Assembly (NCBI RefSeq): GCF_022808645.1
Contig: NZ_JAKZKT010000017.1
Coordinates: 1 to 64,000 of the forward strand
Source: Bacillus litorisediminis
GTDB taxonomy: Bacteria; Bacillota; Bacilli; Bacillales; JC228
DNA: 64,000 nt
Direction of reading: 5' to 3'
Positions 15,922 through 24,683 of this stretch are shown here, piece by piece. The notes beneath the pieces are model-generated. The model saw nothing but the letters and a program-made list of their open reading frames with translations, ran no database searches and was not told the DNA's origin. How positions within the stretch are numbered: the stretch's first letter is position 1; every line of letters starts with the position of its first letter. Position numbers and translations under genes: made by a program.

Positions 15922-18126
15922 TTAAGGATGATTCGATTCTCTTTCTCTAATTGGTAAAATGATATGGAAGACAGTTCCATCTCCTACTTCACTTTCAACC
16001 TCAATTAATCCCGAGTGCTCTTCAATAATTTTATAACTAACCATTAACCCCAGGCCGGTACCTCTTTCCTTTGTGGTGTAAAAAGGCTCTCCCAGTTTTT
16101 TAAGTCTTTCTTTCGAAATACCGCTGCCTTCATCCCTAATAGATATGCGAATTGTATGATTGATATATTTTTGAATAGTTACAGTGATCACGCCACCCTT
16201 AGGCATGGCTTCAATTGCGTTTTTTATTATATTTATAAACACCTGTTTTAATTGATTTGGTTCACAATAAATTTTAGGAATGTCCCGATAGAAAATAGTT
16301 TGAAATTGCACATTGTGCATCATGGCTTGAGCATGTAAAAGCTCTAATGTTTCTTTCATAATCTGGACAATATCTTTTTTTAAATAATGAACAGCTTGAG
16401 GTTTAGCCAGAACAAGAAATTCAGTAATAATGGATTCAATCCTTTGAAGCTCAGAAGTAATGACATTAAAATACATCGAATGGTCTTCCTTGACACTGCT
16501 TTGAAGCAGCTGGATAAATCCTTTCAAGGCAGTCATCGGATTCCTGATCTCATGGGCAATGCCTGCCGCCAGTTCACCTACTACATTTAAGGTATCTGAT
16601 TTACGCAATTGCTCTTGCATTTCCAGCCTTTCTGTAACATCCCGGAAGATGGTTAAATTTAACCCCTTTAAGATATTAAGCTTGGTCGAAAATTCAATAT
16701 GTTTTTTCCTTTTATTAATTAGGGTAATCGATAAATTGCCATGATCATGTCCCTTTTGTCTTAAGGCTCCCAAATGTCGTTTAATCTCCCGAAAACCTTC
16801 AATTTTATTTCCTAATAATTGATTGAATTTTTTTCCTAGACAATCCTTTTTCTCAAGTTCTAATATTTTTGTCCCATTATGATTAATATCAACAATTTGA
16901 TAATTATCTGTCCAAAGTATAAAACCATCTAGAGACCCTTCAAAGATTCTCCGGAACTTTTGCTCACTTTCTCGGAGTTCTTTTTCCATTTGACGCTGTT
17001 CGCTTACATTGCGCAAAATCGTCATGTTATACCCATCAATGGAATGGGATCTGGAGGTAAATTCAATCAGCTTCATTTGGCCATTTGGCATTAAAAATAA
17101 TGTTTCGGCCCGGATCCCGTCAGATTGATTCAATCTATTGAAGATGCTCTTATAGTGCTCATCTTTTTTGTAGACAAAGTCATCTAATTTTTTCGTCAGC
17201 AGTTCTTCATATGTACACTCAAATAAACGGCAGGCCGCTTCATTGGCTTTGACAATTCTAAAAGAATGGTCCCAAAGAACAATTGCATCAAGCGCGCCTT
17301 CAAATAAATCTGCAAATAGCTGCTCATTTTTCTTAATTTTAACTTCCATTTCTTTTTTCTCGGTGATATCTCTCATTATTGACATATAAAGACCATTATG
17401 GATATTAGAACTTGTGCTAAATTCAAATATACATTGAGTATCACCCATTTTAAACGGGAGCTCACCCTTAGCAATCCCCATTTCCATTAAATGCTTCCAT
17501 TGTTTGCAAAGCTTATAATGAAAATCGCTTGGAACCATTTCTTCTAGCTTTCGGCCAATAATTTTTTCCTTTGTCGTATTCAAGCTTTTTGTAAAAGAAG
17601 GATTCACATCCACAATAATGCCATCCTTGTTAAAAAAGACAATCCCATCCACTGCTCTTTTGAAAACGTCACTGAACATATGACTAGTAATCGCTTGTTC
17701 TCTTTCCATTTCTCTGCTAAAGGAGATATCTCTTATAATCATTAAATCATGTTTGGGTTTAACCACATTTATCCCTATATATTGGACATGCTTAACTTTA
17801 CTGTTCCCTAATGTTAATAAAAGTTCATCAACATGCTGCCCATTGGCTTTCAGTTGACTTCTTTGGTGGTTATAGATCTCCTTTGGCACCAGTGATAAAA
17901 AATCTAAAATACTTTTCCGAAGTAATGTTTCTTCATTTTCTTCAAATAATTGAACAGCAGCCTGATTTACTTCTACTATTTTTAAATCCTCCTGAAGCAG
18001 GATCGCGGCGTCTAAGGAATTTTGATAAAAGGTATTTGTAATGGAAACCCTCTCTTCTAATTCTTTTACTCGCTTTTTTAGCCTTGCATACTCCTCTTTT
18101 CCTATAATGGGAAACTGTTCGTTCAA
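15922..18126 (-). CDS. Four-PAS cytoplasmic histidine kinase, sporulation-kinase type
   Basis: 734-residue soluble sensor kinase without membrane segments. Four PAS domains begin near residues 25, 148, 268 and 390, each with the pattern SLDAAILL, AVDGIVFF, ALDAIVLW or SLDGFILW. The HisKA domain has the phospho-accepting His at 525 in GIAHEIRNPMTALKGFIQLL. The ATPase domain shows NIIKNAIEAMP (N box), DEGSGIS (G1) and GTGLGL (G2). KinA and KinE of B. subtilis have the same plan and phosphorylate Spo0F. A TTG start at 18126 follows AAGGGGTG by seven bases. No response regulator gene is adjacent, as expected for an orphan phosphorelay kinase. A Spo0A-type box lies upstream. Confidence 0.88.
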   Translation of the reverse strand: MNEQFPIIGKEEYARLKKRVKELEERVSITNTFYQNSLDAAILLQEDLKIVEVNQAAVQLFEENEETLLRKSILDFLSLVPKEIYNHQRSQLKANGQHVDELLLTLGNSKVKHVQYIGINVVKPKHDLMIIRDISFSREMEREQAITSHMFSDVFKRAVDGIVFFNKDGIIVDVNPSFTKSLNTTKEKIIGRKLEEMVPSDFHYKLCKQWKHLMEMGIAKGELPFKMGDTQCIFEFSTSSNIHNGLYMSIMRDITEKKEMEVKIKKNEQLFADLFEGALDAIVLWDHSFRIVKANEAACRLFECTYEELLTKKLDDFVYKKDEHYKSIFNRLNQSDGIRAETLFLMPNGQMKLIEFTSRSHSIDGYNMTILRNVSEQRQMEKELRESEQKFRRIFEGSLDGFILWTDNYQIVDINHNGTKILELEKKDCLGKKFNQLLGNKIEGFREIKRHLGALRQKGHDHGNLSITLINKRKKHIEFSTKLNILKGLNLTIFRDVTERLEMQEQLRKSDTLNVVGELAAGIAHEIRNPMTALKGFIQLLQSSVKEDHSMYFNVITSELQRIESIITEFLVLAKPQAVHYLKKDIVQIMKETLELLHAQAMMHNVQFQTIFYRDIPKIYCEPNQLKQVFINIIKNAIEAMPKGGVITVTIQKYINHTIRISIRDEGSGISKERLKKLGEPFYTTKERGTGLGLMVSYKIIEEHSGLIEVESEVGDGTVFHIILPIRERESNHP

Positions 18127-18169
18127 GCCTGTACACCCCTTACCAAAAAACGTTCCTTTTTTTACTTAG

Positions 18170-18176
18170 TTCGACA
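18170..18176 (-). promoter_or_regulatory. Spo0A-type box ahead of the kinase gene
   Basis: TTGTCGAA on the minus strand, 44 bp before the TTG start, matches the 0A box in full. Its position fits control of the kinase promoter by Spo0A~P. No clear -10/-35 pair was found around it. Confidence 0.5.
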
Positions 18177-18292
18177 ATTTTTCAAAAAATCCTTTATTCC
18201 TATAATGATTTGAAAGGATAAAATTGGATGCTTGTTTGATGTTAAAAAAGGGAATACAATGATACAGTTAATTTTATAAATGAGGGATGTTT

Positions 18293-19351
18293 ATGACACG
18301 CCATGCATTTTTTGACAACGCCAAGTTCATTTTAATTTTCCTCGTTGTTTTTGGTCACTTGATTCAAAGCTATATAGAGGATTTTTATATGGTATCGATC
18401 CTTTATAAGGTCATCTATACCTTTCATATGCCAGCTTTTATTCTTATTTCCGGTTTTTTCGCCAAAGGATTTAAGGAACCGGGGTATATTAAAAAGTTAA
18501 GCATGAAATTGCTTTTGCCTTATTTCATTTTTCAGCTATTATATTCCGTCTATTATTACTTTTTACTCGATAGAAGCACCCTTGTCACAGATCCTTTTAA
18601 TCCGCAATGGTCACTTTGGTTTCTGATCAGTCTATTCTTCTGGAATCTGATGTTATTTCTATATACAAAATGGAAACCTCTTGTTGCCTTAACAATTGCC
18701 TGTGGAGTGGCACTTCTTGTCGGCTATGTCGACTGGATCGGAAATTATTTAAGTCTATCCAGAACCTTTGTCTTCTTTCCATTCTTTTTGCTTGGGTATT
18801 ATATGGATAAAAGGCATTTTGAAAAATGCTGGTCATGGAAGCCAAGAATTGCAGCTTTAATGATTATGATTACTGTCACTGCCTTTTTTATCATTTTTCC
18901 TGACTTAAATGAAAAATGGCTACTTGGTTCAAAAGCATATGTTGAGTTAGGCGCATTCGGACTAGAAGGTATGTTGAATCGGTTATTTTTATTCGGAATC
19001 AGCTTAATCATGTGCTATAGCTTTTTCTCATTTGTTCCAACCGGAAAAACATTTTTTACAAATCTAGGGAGAAACACCTTATATGTATATCTTCTTCATG
19101 GCTTTTTTGTCCGAACCTTTAGAGTTAGTGAAATAAAAGATGAGGTTCAAACCGTTGAAAATCTCGTATGGATTATCCTAATCTCGATTTTTCTGACATG
19201 GTTTTTATCAACAAAAATAGTTACCGCCATATTCCAGCCTTTTATTGAACTAAAAATAAGGCGATTCAAAGAATTTATGGTAACAGGTAAAGAAAAAATA
19301 ATATTTTTCATTACTCCAAAACATCCTCACAGTAAAAATAAGGATTTATAG
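18293..19351 (+). CDS. Acyltransferase-3-like membrane protein (fucose 4-O-acetylase type)
   Basis: 352-residue protein with about ten membrane segments. The N-terminus RHAFFDNAKFILIFLVVFGHLI holds the catalytic-type His, followed by FHMPAFILISGFFAKG. Both are typical of the COG3594 group of O-acetyltransferases that modify sugars or cell-envelope glycans. I start it at the second ATG (18293), six bases after GAGGG. It stands alone and the neighbours give no hint about the acceptor. A lysine- and histidine-rich tail (TPKHPHSKNKDL) is cytoplasmic. Confidence 0.82.
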   Translation: MTRHAFFDNAKFILIFLVVFGHLIQSYIEDFYMVSILYKVIYTFHMPAFILISGFFAKGFKEPGYIKKLSMKLLLPYFIFQLLYSVYYYFLLDRSTLVTDPFNPQWSLWFLISLFFWNLMLFLYTKWKPLVALTIACGVALLVGYVDWIGNYLSLSRTFVFFPFFLLGYYMDKRHFEKCWSWKPRIAALMIMITVTAFFIIFPDLNEKWLLGSKAYVELGAFGLEGMLNRLFLFGISLIMCYSFFSFVPTGKTFFTNLGRNTLYVYLLHGFFVRTFRVSEIKDEVQTVENLVWIILISIFLTWFLSTKIVTAIFQPFIELKIRRFKEFMVTGKEKIIFFITPKHPHSKNKDL

Positions 19352-19365
19352 AACAAGCTTGTTCT

Positions 19366-19397
19366 GGCTCCTGAACCTTGTATATCAGGAGCCTTTT
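19366..19397 (+). terminator. Terminator of the acyltransferase gene
   Basis: 9-bp stem GGCTCCTGA (19366-19374) with TCAGGAGCC (19385-19393), followed by TTTT. Confidence 0.8.
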
Positions 19398-19445
19398 CGT
19401 TTACAATAAATGAGGTTTATACCTTTTAAAAGGAGTCGTAAAGTC

Positions 19446-21224
19446 TTGAAAACCGTACTAGCCTCACTTAATGCAAAATATATTCATACGAATTTAGCCA
19501 TTCGTTATTTAAAAGCATATGCTGCTCCAGAATTTGATATTGAATTAGCAGAATATACAATCAAAGATCCTGAAATGAATATTGTAACCGATCTTTACAA
19601 TCGGAAACCTGACATAATCGGCTTTAGCTGTTATATATGGAATATCGAAGAAACAATTCGGGTCGTAAAAATGCTAAAAAAAATAAATCCACATTTATTT
19701 ATCGTATTGGGCGGACCGGAAGTAACTTACGATGTGCCTGAATGGCTAGAACGGCTTCCTGAGGTTGATGTAATTGCCCTCGGGGAAGGAGAAGAAACAT
19801 TTAAGCAGCTTCTTGAAGCTTTAAATAGAGGCGATTCCTTAGATACTGTCTTTGGAATTGCTTATATCAATGAGGAAGGCAAGCTTAAAGTAAACCCGCA
19901 GCGCAATAAATTAGATCTGCGCAGTTTGCCTTCTCCGTTTCGTTTCAAGGAGGATATTCCGCATTTATCAAAAAGAGTAACTTATATCGAAACTAGCCGC
20001 GGTTGTCCGTTTAGCTGCCAATTTTGTCTCTCTTCAATCGAAGTAGGGGTCCGTTATTTTGACCGTGAAAAAATTAAAGCTGACATTCGATATTTAATGG
20101 AAAACGGGGCAAAGACGATTAAATTTGTAGACCGAACCTTTAATATTAGCCGAAGTTATGCGATGGAAATGTTTCAATTTCTTATTGATGAACACCGCCC
20201 TGGAACCGTATTTCAATTTGAAATAACTGGGGATATTATGCGACCTGAAGTCATTGATTTTCTAAATAAGGAAGCACCCCCAGGATTATTCCGATTTGAA
20301 ATTGGCGTTCAGTCAACCAATGATCACACCAATGAATTAGTGAAGAGGCGGCAGAATTTCGAAAAATTAACAAGAACCGTTACCATGGTTAAACAAGGCG
20401 GCAAAATTGATCAGCACCTTGACTTAATCGCTGGACTGCCTGAAGAAAATTATGATTCGTTCCGCAATACCTTTAACGATGTGTTTGCACTTCGGCCGGA
20501 GGAGCTTCAATTAGGTTTTCTGAAATTGCTAAGAGGAACAGGTTTGCGCCAAGATGCAAAAAAGTATGGATATGTGTATATGGAACATGCCCCATATGAA
20601 ATGCTTAGCAACAAAGTTCTTTCATTCGCTGAAATCATTAAAATTAAACAAGTTGAAGATGTCCTCGAAAAATATTGGAATGATCACCGCATGGACCTTA
20701 CCATCGAGTATCTTGTCCAGCATGTGTATGAAACGCCTTTTGATTTCTTTCAAGAGTTTGGTGCTTTTTGGGAGAAACAAGGCTGGTCAAGAATAGGTCA
20801 TCAATTAGAAGATTTATTTAAAAGACTGAATCAATTTTTAATCCATCAACAAATAGAACAGCTATCTATTGTACAAGGCATGATGAAATGGGATTACTTA
20901 ACAAACCAGCGCTACAAACCGCGGCATTCATGGTGGAAGGATGGAATCAGTAAAGAAGAAAAGCAGCAGGTTATTCATAGCATGGCTGCAAACCCATCAT
21001 TAGTATCAAGAGAATTTGCCATCTTAAGCCTATCAGAGAAAGATTTATTCAAACATGCAGCCGTTGAACGATTCCCTTTTAGTATGGAAAAGTATTTAGA
21101 AAGCGGAGAAATTTTATTTAACCCAGAATACGGTGTCATCATTTACAATGGAGATAAAATGGAGAAAAAAACGTTCTTCCTATCTCAAAAAAAGCTAGTA
21201 CATGCTTTAACCGCATCCATATAA
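19446..21224 (+). CDS. B12-binding-domain radical SAM protein (DUF4080 type)
   Basis: 592-residue protein. The N-terminal cobalamin-binding-like domain (TVLASLNAKYIHTNLAIRYL, IIGFSCYIWN, VLGGPEVTYD) precedes a radical SAM core with the cluster motif CPFSCQFC (CX3CX2C) after TYIETSRG. A C-terminal extension of about 200 residues includes HSWWKDG. It generates a 5'-deoxyadenosyl radical; the substrate is unknown. The TTG at 19446 follows AAAGGAG by ten bases; the longer frame from 19410 includes that site. The cobalamin uptake genes further right may supply its cofactor, which is an inference. Confidence 0.87.
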   Translation: MKTVLASLNAKYIHTNLAIRYLKAYAAPEFDIELAEYTIKDPEMNIVTDLYNRKPDIIGFSCYIWNIEETIRVVKMLKKINPHLFIVLGGPEVTYDVPEWLERLPEVDVIALGEGEETFKQLLEALNRGDSLDTVFGIAYINEEGKLKVNPQRNKLDLRSLPSPFRFKEDIPHLSKRVTYIETSRGCPFSCQFCLSSIEVGVRYFDREKIKADIRYLMENGAKTIKFVDRTFNISRSYAMEMFQFLIDEHRPGTVFQFEITGDIMRPEVIDFLNKEAPPGLFRFEIGVQSTNDHTNELVKRRQNFEKLTRTVTMVKQGGKIDQHLDLIAGLPEENYDSFRNTFNDVFALRPEELQLGFLKLLRGTGLRQDAKKYGYVYMEHAPYEMLSNKVLSFAEIIKIKQVEDVLEKYWNDHRMDLTIEYLVQHVYETPFDFFQEFGAFWEKQGWSRIGHQLEDLFKRLNQFLIHQQIEQLSIVQGMMKWDYLTNQRYKPRHSWWKDGISKEEKQQVIHSMAANPSLVSREFAILSLSEKDLFKHAAVERFPFSMEKYLESGEILFNPEYGVIIYNGDKMEKKTFFLSQKKLVHALTASI

Positions 21225-21228
21225 AAAT

Positions 21229-21269
21229 AATGAGCTGACCCATTTGAGAATGAGTCAGCTCATTTTTAT
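21229..21269 (+). terminator. Terminator of the radical SAM gene
   Basis: 11-bp stem (21229-21239 with 21254-21264) followed by TTT. It just touches the end of a minus-strand small gene, and may serve both. Confidence 0.8.
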
Positions 21270-21418
21270 AATCCTCCGCAACCTCTTGTTTTTTCTTTTT
21301 TGTCGGGGGACTGCTTTGTCATATGTCTGATTTCATAAGCTTTTGCTGCATTAAAATCGCCAAATTCATTTCCAAATTCAACCCGTTGTTTGGCTCCCTT
21401 GTCTTTTTCCCTCTGCAT
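21266..21418 (-). CDS. Tiny basic protein A, SASP-like motif (unrecognised family)
   Basis: 50-residue hydrophilic protein, second gene of a coupled pair: its ATG overlaps the stop of the upstream gene (TAATG) and GGGAGAG lies four bases before it. It contains KQRVEFGNEFGDFN, then AAKAYEIRH, and ends KTRGCGGL. The VEFGNEF stretch resembles the (T/S)E(F/I)ASE(F/L) site cut by the germination protease GPR in small acid-soluble spore proteins, and EFG is followed by an amphipathic Q/K-rich tail as in gamma-type SASP. I do not recognise the family; a spore role is inferred. Confidence 0.6.
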   Translation of the reverse strand: MQREKDKGAKQRVEFGNEFGDFNAAKAYEIRHMTKQSPDKKEKTRGCGGL

Positions 21419-21579
21419 TATACTCTCCCTTTTCTACCCTGTTTAGAATTTCGGTTTGCACCTTTTATTGGTTCCTCTCCTTGAGCAAATTCTGCGCTAA
21501 ATTCCATTTCCTCTTTATTCTTATATGGAGTTTTACTGCTTTTTATGGCTGCGTCGTACTCAGCTTTTCTTTTTGCCAT
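21418..21579 (-). CDS. Tiny basic protein B, SASP-like motif (unrecognised family)
   Basis: 53-residue Lys/Glu-rich protein starting MAKRKAEYDAAIKSSKTPYK. AAGGAGGG lies nine bases before the ATG, an excellent site. It contains EEMEFSAEFAQGE, whose MEFSAEF mirrors the GPR protease site of spore proteins (compare VEFGNEF in the next gene). The C-terminus is basic (NSKQGRKGRV). Both tiny genes share size, charge, coupling and this xEFxxEF motif, so they probably work in the same compartment. Function unknown. Confidence 0.6.
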   Translation of the reverse strand: MAKRKAEYDAAIKSSKTPYKNKEEMEFSAEFAQGEEPIKGANRNSKQGRKGRV

Positions 21580-21655
21580 GTAAACTCTCCCTCCTTGTAC
21601 CCCTATCTATAAGATGTGTAAAAGAATAAGTTTTCATGGCAGTAATTCTTTCCAA

Positions 21656-23014
21656 TTAACCGATAATGACCCGTTCTTTTGGATAATGGTAATTCACATT
21701 ATTATTTCTCCCGCCTAACATAAACAGAAAGGCTAATATCCCAATTCTTCCGACAAACATGAGAAACATAATGACAATCTTTCCAAAGGTTGATAAATCA
21801 CTCGTGATCCCCATGGAAAGACCTGTCGTACCGAATGCAGAGGCAACTTCAAATATGATAGGCATTAAGCCCATCTCTTTTTCTGAAATAGAAAGGGCCA
21901 CCACACTCATGAAACAAATCAGACCAGCCATCATCGTAACTGCAAGTGATTTATAGAGATCTTCCTCGTGTATTTCTCTGCGGAAAACTTTAATCGATTT
22001 TCGGCCCTTTGCAAATGAGTAAAGAAATAACAGGTTCAATGCGAATGTAGTGGTTCGAATCCCACCCCCTACAGAACTAGGGGAAGCCCCGATAAACATA
22101 AGAGCTGACATAACTAAAAGGGTAGGTGTGGTAAATTCGCTGACGTCCATCGTAGCTAAACCGCTGCTTTTCGTTGTTGATGATTGAAAAAGAGCATAAA
22201 AAAAACTTTGGTGCCAACTTTTATTGCTTAAGAATGCATTTTGTTCCAACAACAGAATCATAATGGTACCAAATACTAATAGTCCAAAAAAGGTAATGGT
22301 AGTTAGCTTTGTATAAAGGGAAAATCTAAATTTAACAGTGGTGCTTTTATGAAACAAAAAATTCTTTACTTCAATTAATACCGGAAAACCTATTGCCCCT
22401 AGGGTAAGCAAAATGATATTAATAAACTGAACAAAATAATCGTTCGCAAACGGTATTAATGAGGCCCCGGTTATATCGAATCCGGCATTAGTCGTTGCAC
22501 TTACAGAAGCAAAAAGACCTTGCAAAAAGGCTATCTTCCAATTAGGGAAATAATCCAGAAAGTAAATCCCCAATATAAGAGCACCCGCTAATTCAATCAA
22601 GATAATCAAAATTAATATTTGTTTTAAAAGGTTTACCATTCCAGCCAGGTTTGTTTGGTTTTGATCAGTCATCATGAGGCGTCGCTCTTTAAGGCCAATC
22701 TTTTTCCCCAGTATCATCCAAAAAAACGTTCCTAATGTCATGACTCCAACTCCGCCAAACTGGAGGACAAACATCAGAATAAAAATTCCTTCAGTTGAAA
22801 AGGTTTCAGACACATTAATGGTTGTAAGACCTGTTACACTGACGGCGCTAACTGCTGTAAAAATAGCATCGATAAAGGTCCACTCCGAATCTGGCTGATG
22901 AGCGCCAGGTAAGCTTAAAAGAATAGTGGAGACAGTTACAGCAACCAAGTAATAGGAAACGATCACTTGAAAAGGGGTTAATTTATTGAGTAACAGGAAT
23001 AAACTTTTTTTCAT
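21656..23014 (-). CDS. TrkH/KtrB-family potassium (or sodium-coupled potassium) transporter
   Basis: 452-residue protein with four M1-P-M2 repeats. The four pore-loop filter glycines are visible in SVTGLTT, TTNAGFD, TKSSGLAT and FGTTGLSM. It lacks the extra N-terminal helices of TrkH and has KtrB/KtrD length. The regulatory RCK subunit KtrA/KtrC is not adjacent, as for ktrD of B. subtilis. I start it at the ATG at 23014, which has AAAGGATT upstream; the longer frame would need a TTG without ribosome binding site. It ends in a short PKERVIIG tail. Ordinary housekeeping ion uptake. Confidence 0.9.
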   Translation of the reverse strand: MKKSLFLLLNKLTPFQVIVSYYLVAVTVSTILLSLPGAHQPDSEWTFIDAIFTAVSAVSVTGLTTINVSETFSTEGIFILMFVLQFGGVGVMTLGTFFWMILGKKIGLKERRLMMTDQNQTNLAGMVNLLKQILILIILIELAGALILGIYFLDYFPNWKIAFLQGLFASVSATTNAGFDITGASLIPFANDYFVQFINIILLTLGAIGFPVLIEVKNFLFHKSTTVKFRFSLYTKLTTITFFGLLVFGTIMILLLEQNAFLSNKSWHQSFFYALFQSSTTKSSGLATMDVSEFTTPTLLVMSALMFIGASPSSVGGGIRTTTFALNLLFLYSFAKGRKSIKVFRREIHEEDLYKSLAVTMMAGLICFMSVVALSISEKEMGLMPIIFEVASAFGTTGLSMGITSDLSTFGKIVIMFLMFVGRIGILAFLFMLGGRNNNVNYHYPKERVIIG

Positions 23015-23233
23015 TTCATTTAATCCTTTCAAGTGTATATAAGAGGCCAATCGTCTGATTGATACCTTTATATATACTATAAGAAAAATCGTATATTTTA
23101 AAGTCCTTTTCGTAAAATTGGCTTGCTTGCCATTTTCTTATTGTGTCCAGATAAGGGAATACATTTCTAGTCATAAAAAACATAGGGACTAACAAATACT
23201 ATACATACACCTAGACCATTGGAGGTGAAAATC

Positions 23234-23431
23234 ATGCCAAAAAGAAATGCTTTATTAGTTCCGGGTGTTGAACAATATTTAGAAAGTATTAAGTATGAAA
23301 TTGCACAAGAGTTTGGAGTACAGCTTGGATCAGACTCAGTTGCCCGTGCAAATGGATCTGTTGGTGGCGAAATTACAAAACGGCTTGTAAAACAGGCACA
23401 AGCACAATTAAATAATAACCCAAATCAATAA
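23234..23431 (+). CDS. Alpha/beta-type small acid-soluble spore protein
   Basis: 65-residue DNA-binding spore protein that coats and protects the chromosome. The GPR cleavage site is [11 protein letters not shown], followed by the second conserved block [13 protein letters not shown]. The start at 23234 follows GGAGGTG by six bases. SigG control is expected for this family, but I could not pick out convincing -35 and -10 elements in the 180-bp upstream gap. A hairpin follows the gene. Confidence 0.96.
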   Translation: MPKRNALLVPGVEQYLESIKYEIAQEFGVQLGSDSVARANGSVGGEITKRLVKQAQAQLNNNPNQ

Positions 23432-23475
23432 ATTCTATAAACACTGTTCAAAAAACATCTAATACTATTTAAAAG

Positions 23476-23513
23476 GAACTAGGCAGCTGCTGATGGAGGA
23501 GTTTGCCTAGTTC
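23476..23513 (+). terminator. Hairpin after the SASP gene
   Basis: 10-bp perfect stem (23476-23485 with 23504-23513) and an 18-base loop. The following bases are only weakly T-rich. Confidence 0.6.
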
Positions 23514-23566
23514 TGCTTATACTTTGAACTGGATTTCGCTTTCTGAATTACTTTGGTATTAAAAAG

Positions 23567-23596
23567 AAAAAAGCCAACCATGAATGGCGGCTTTTT
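23567..23596 (-). terminator. Terminator of the sigI-rsgI operon
   Basis: AAAAAGCC-type stem (23567-23575 with 23589-23596), with T-run on the minus strand after the hairpin, located just past the rsgI stop. Confidence 0.7.
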
Positions 23597-23609
23597 ACAA
23601 ATATTTATA

Positions 23610-24683
23610 TTATTTTCCATGATTAGCTTTGTTATTTTTTTTGTTATTTTCTCCACTTTCATTGTTATTGCTACTATTTATCTTATTTCCTTCATTCCCC
23701 TTATTTCCATTTTCCCCATTATTATCATTCTGATTTCCGCTGTCTTTTTCATTCTTGTTTGCAGCGGCATTAGAGTCTATTTCTAGGTCCTCTTCTTCTT
23801 TATTATCTGTATCTTCACTTTTATTTTTTTTGTCCTGTCCTTTTTCTTTTTCATTATGTTTTGAGTTAGTTGGACTCGTTTGTTCATTTGATTGGTTTGG
23901 CTGAGAACCTTTCCTATTCATAGAAGAGTTACCCCTCTTAACGTCTTCTATGTGTTCTTGATTTACAGTTTCTTTGTTTCCTTTATCTTTCTGATGATCT
24001 TTATTATTTGATTCTTTTGCTTTATTTTCGATCCTGGTTTCAATCAATTTACCTGTCGAAATTCCTGCATTGATGGCCTTTTCCCGGTCTTCTTCTGTTC
24101 CTTCAAACCATTTTACTTGGATATTTTCTTTTTCGATTTCTTCTTGAACCTCTTCTATTTCCACTTCAAATTCTTTTTCTTCCTTCTCTTCGACAAGTAC
24201 GGTAGAAAGAATAACGGTTTGTTCAGATGTTAAAAACCCCTCTGATTGACTTTCTTTTATAAGAGAACTAGTCACAATTTTAAGCGGCTGGTCTTCCCAA
24301 TTTTTATAATGTGCGAGAACTTTTTCTGCCTCTTCATTTAGTGGTGCGATCTCGATAATGTTTAATTCATCATCGAGTTTCAGCTCAAAACTAGGATTAA
24401 TATCTACCGTCACATAAGCGTATACCTTTTGTTCAGACACTCCAAAATTAAACAAAAATGAAGCAAGCAGTAAAACTATTGCTGCAGCGGAAGCCATCCA
24501 GACTTTTGAAGGAGGAGAAAATAATCTCTTAGACTTAGCTTTTGTCTCTACAGAATCAATCAGTATTTCATCGCCTAACTGATAATGGACATAATCCTTT
24601 TTATGAGTGGTCAAAAATTGACCATCATTGGTTAAAACAATGACCGTTTTGTCATGAATATCCATTATGATTCCTTTACTCAT
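23610..24683 (-). CDS. rsgI: Anti-sigma-I factor RsgI
   Basis: 357-residue single-pass membrane protein. The N-terminal RsgI domain (about 1-50: GIIMDIHDKTVIVLTNDGQF) binds SigI. A membrane helix is at about 61-81. The conserved extracellular block VYAYVTVDINPSFELKLDD follows. The C-terminal 130 residues are a disordered tail very rich in N, K, E, G and S (such as NNGENGNKGNEGNK). B. subtilis RsgI has a comparable unstructured tail, whereas clostridial ones carry sugar-binding modules. It overlaps sigI by eight bases, so the two are coupled. Signal loss probably frees SigI for envelope stress genes. Confidence 0.93.
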   Translation of the reverse strand: MSKGIIMDIHDKTVIVLTNDGQFLTTHKKDYVHYQLGDEILIDSVETKAKSKRLFSPPSKVWMASAAAIVLLLASFLFNFGVSEQKVYAYVTVDINPSFELKLDDELNIIEIAPLNEEAEKVLAHYKNWEDQPLKIVTSSLIKESQSEGFLTSEQTVILSTVLVEEKEEKEFEVEIEEVQEEIEKENIQVKWFEGTEEDREKAINAGISTGKLIETRIENKAKESNNKDHQKDKGNKETVNQEHIEDVKRGNSSMNRKGSQPNQSNEQTSPTNSKHNEKEKGQDKKNKSEDTDNKEEEDLEIDSNAAANKNEKDSGNQNDNNGENGNKGNEGNKINSSNNNESGENNKKNNKANHGK

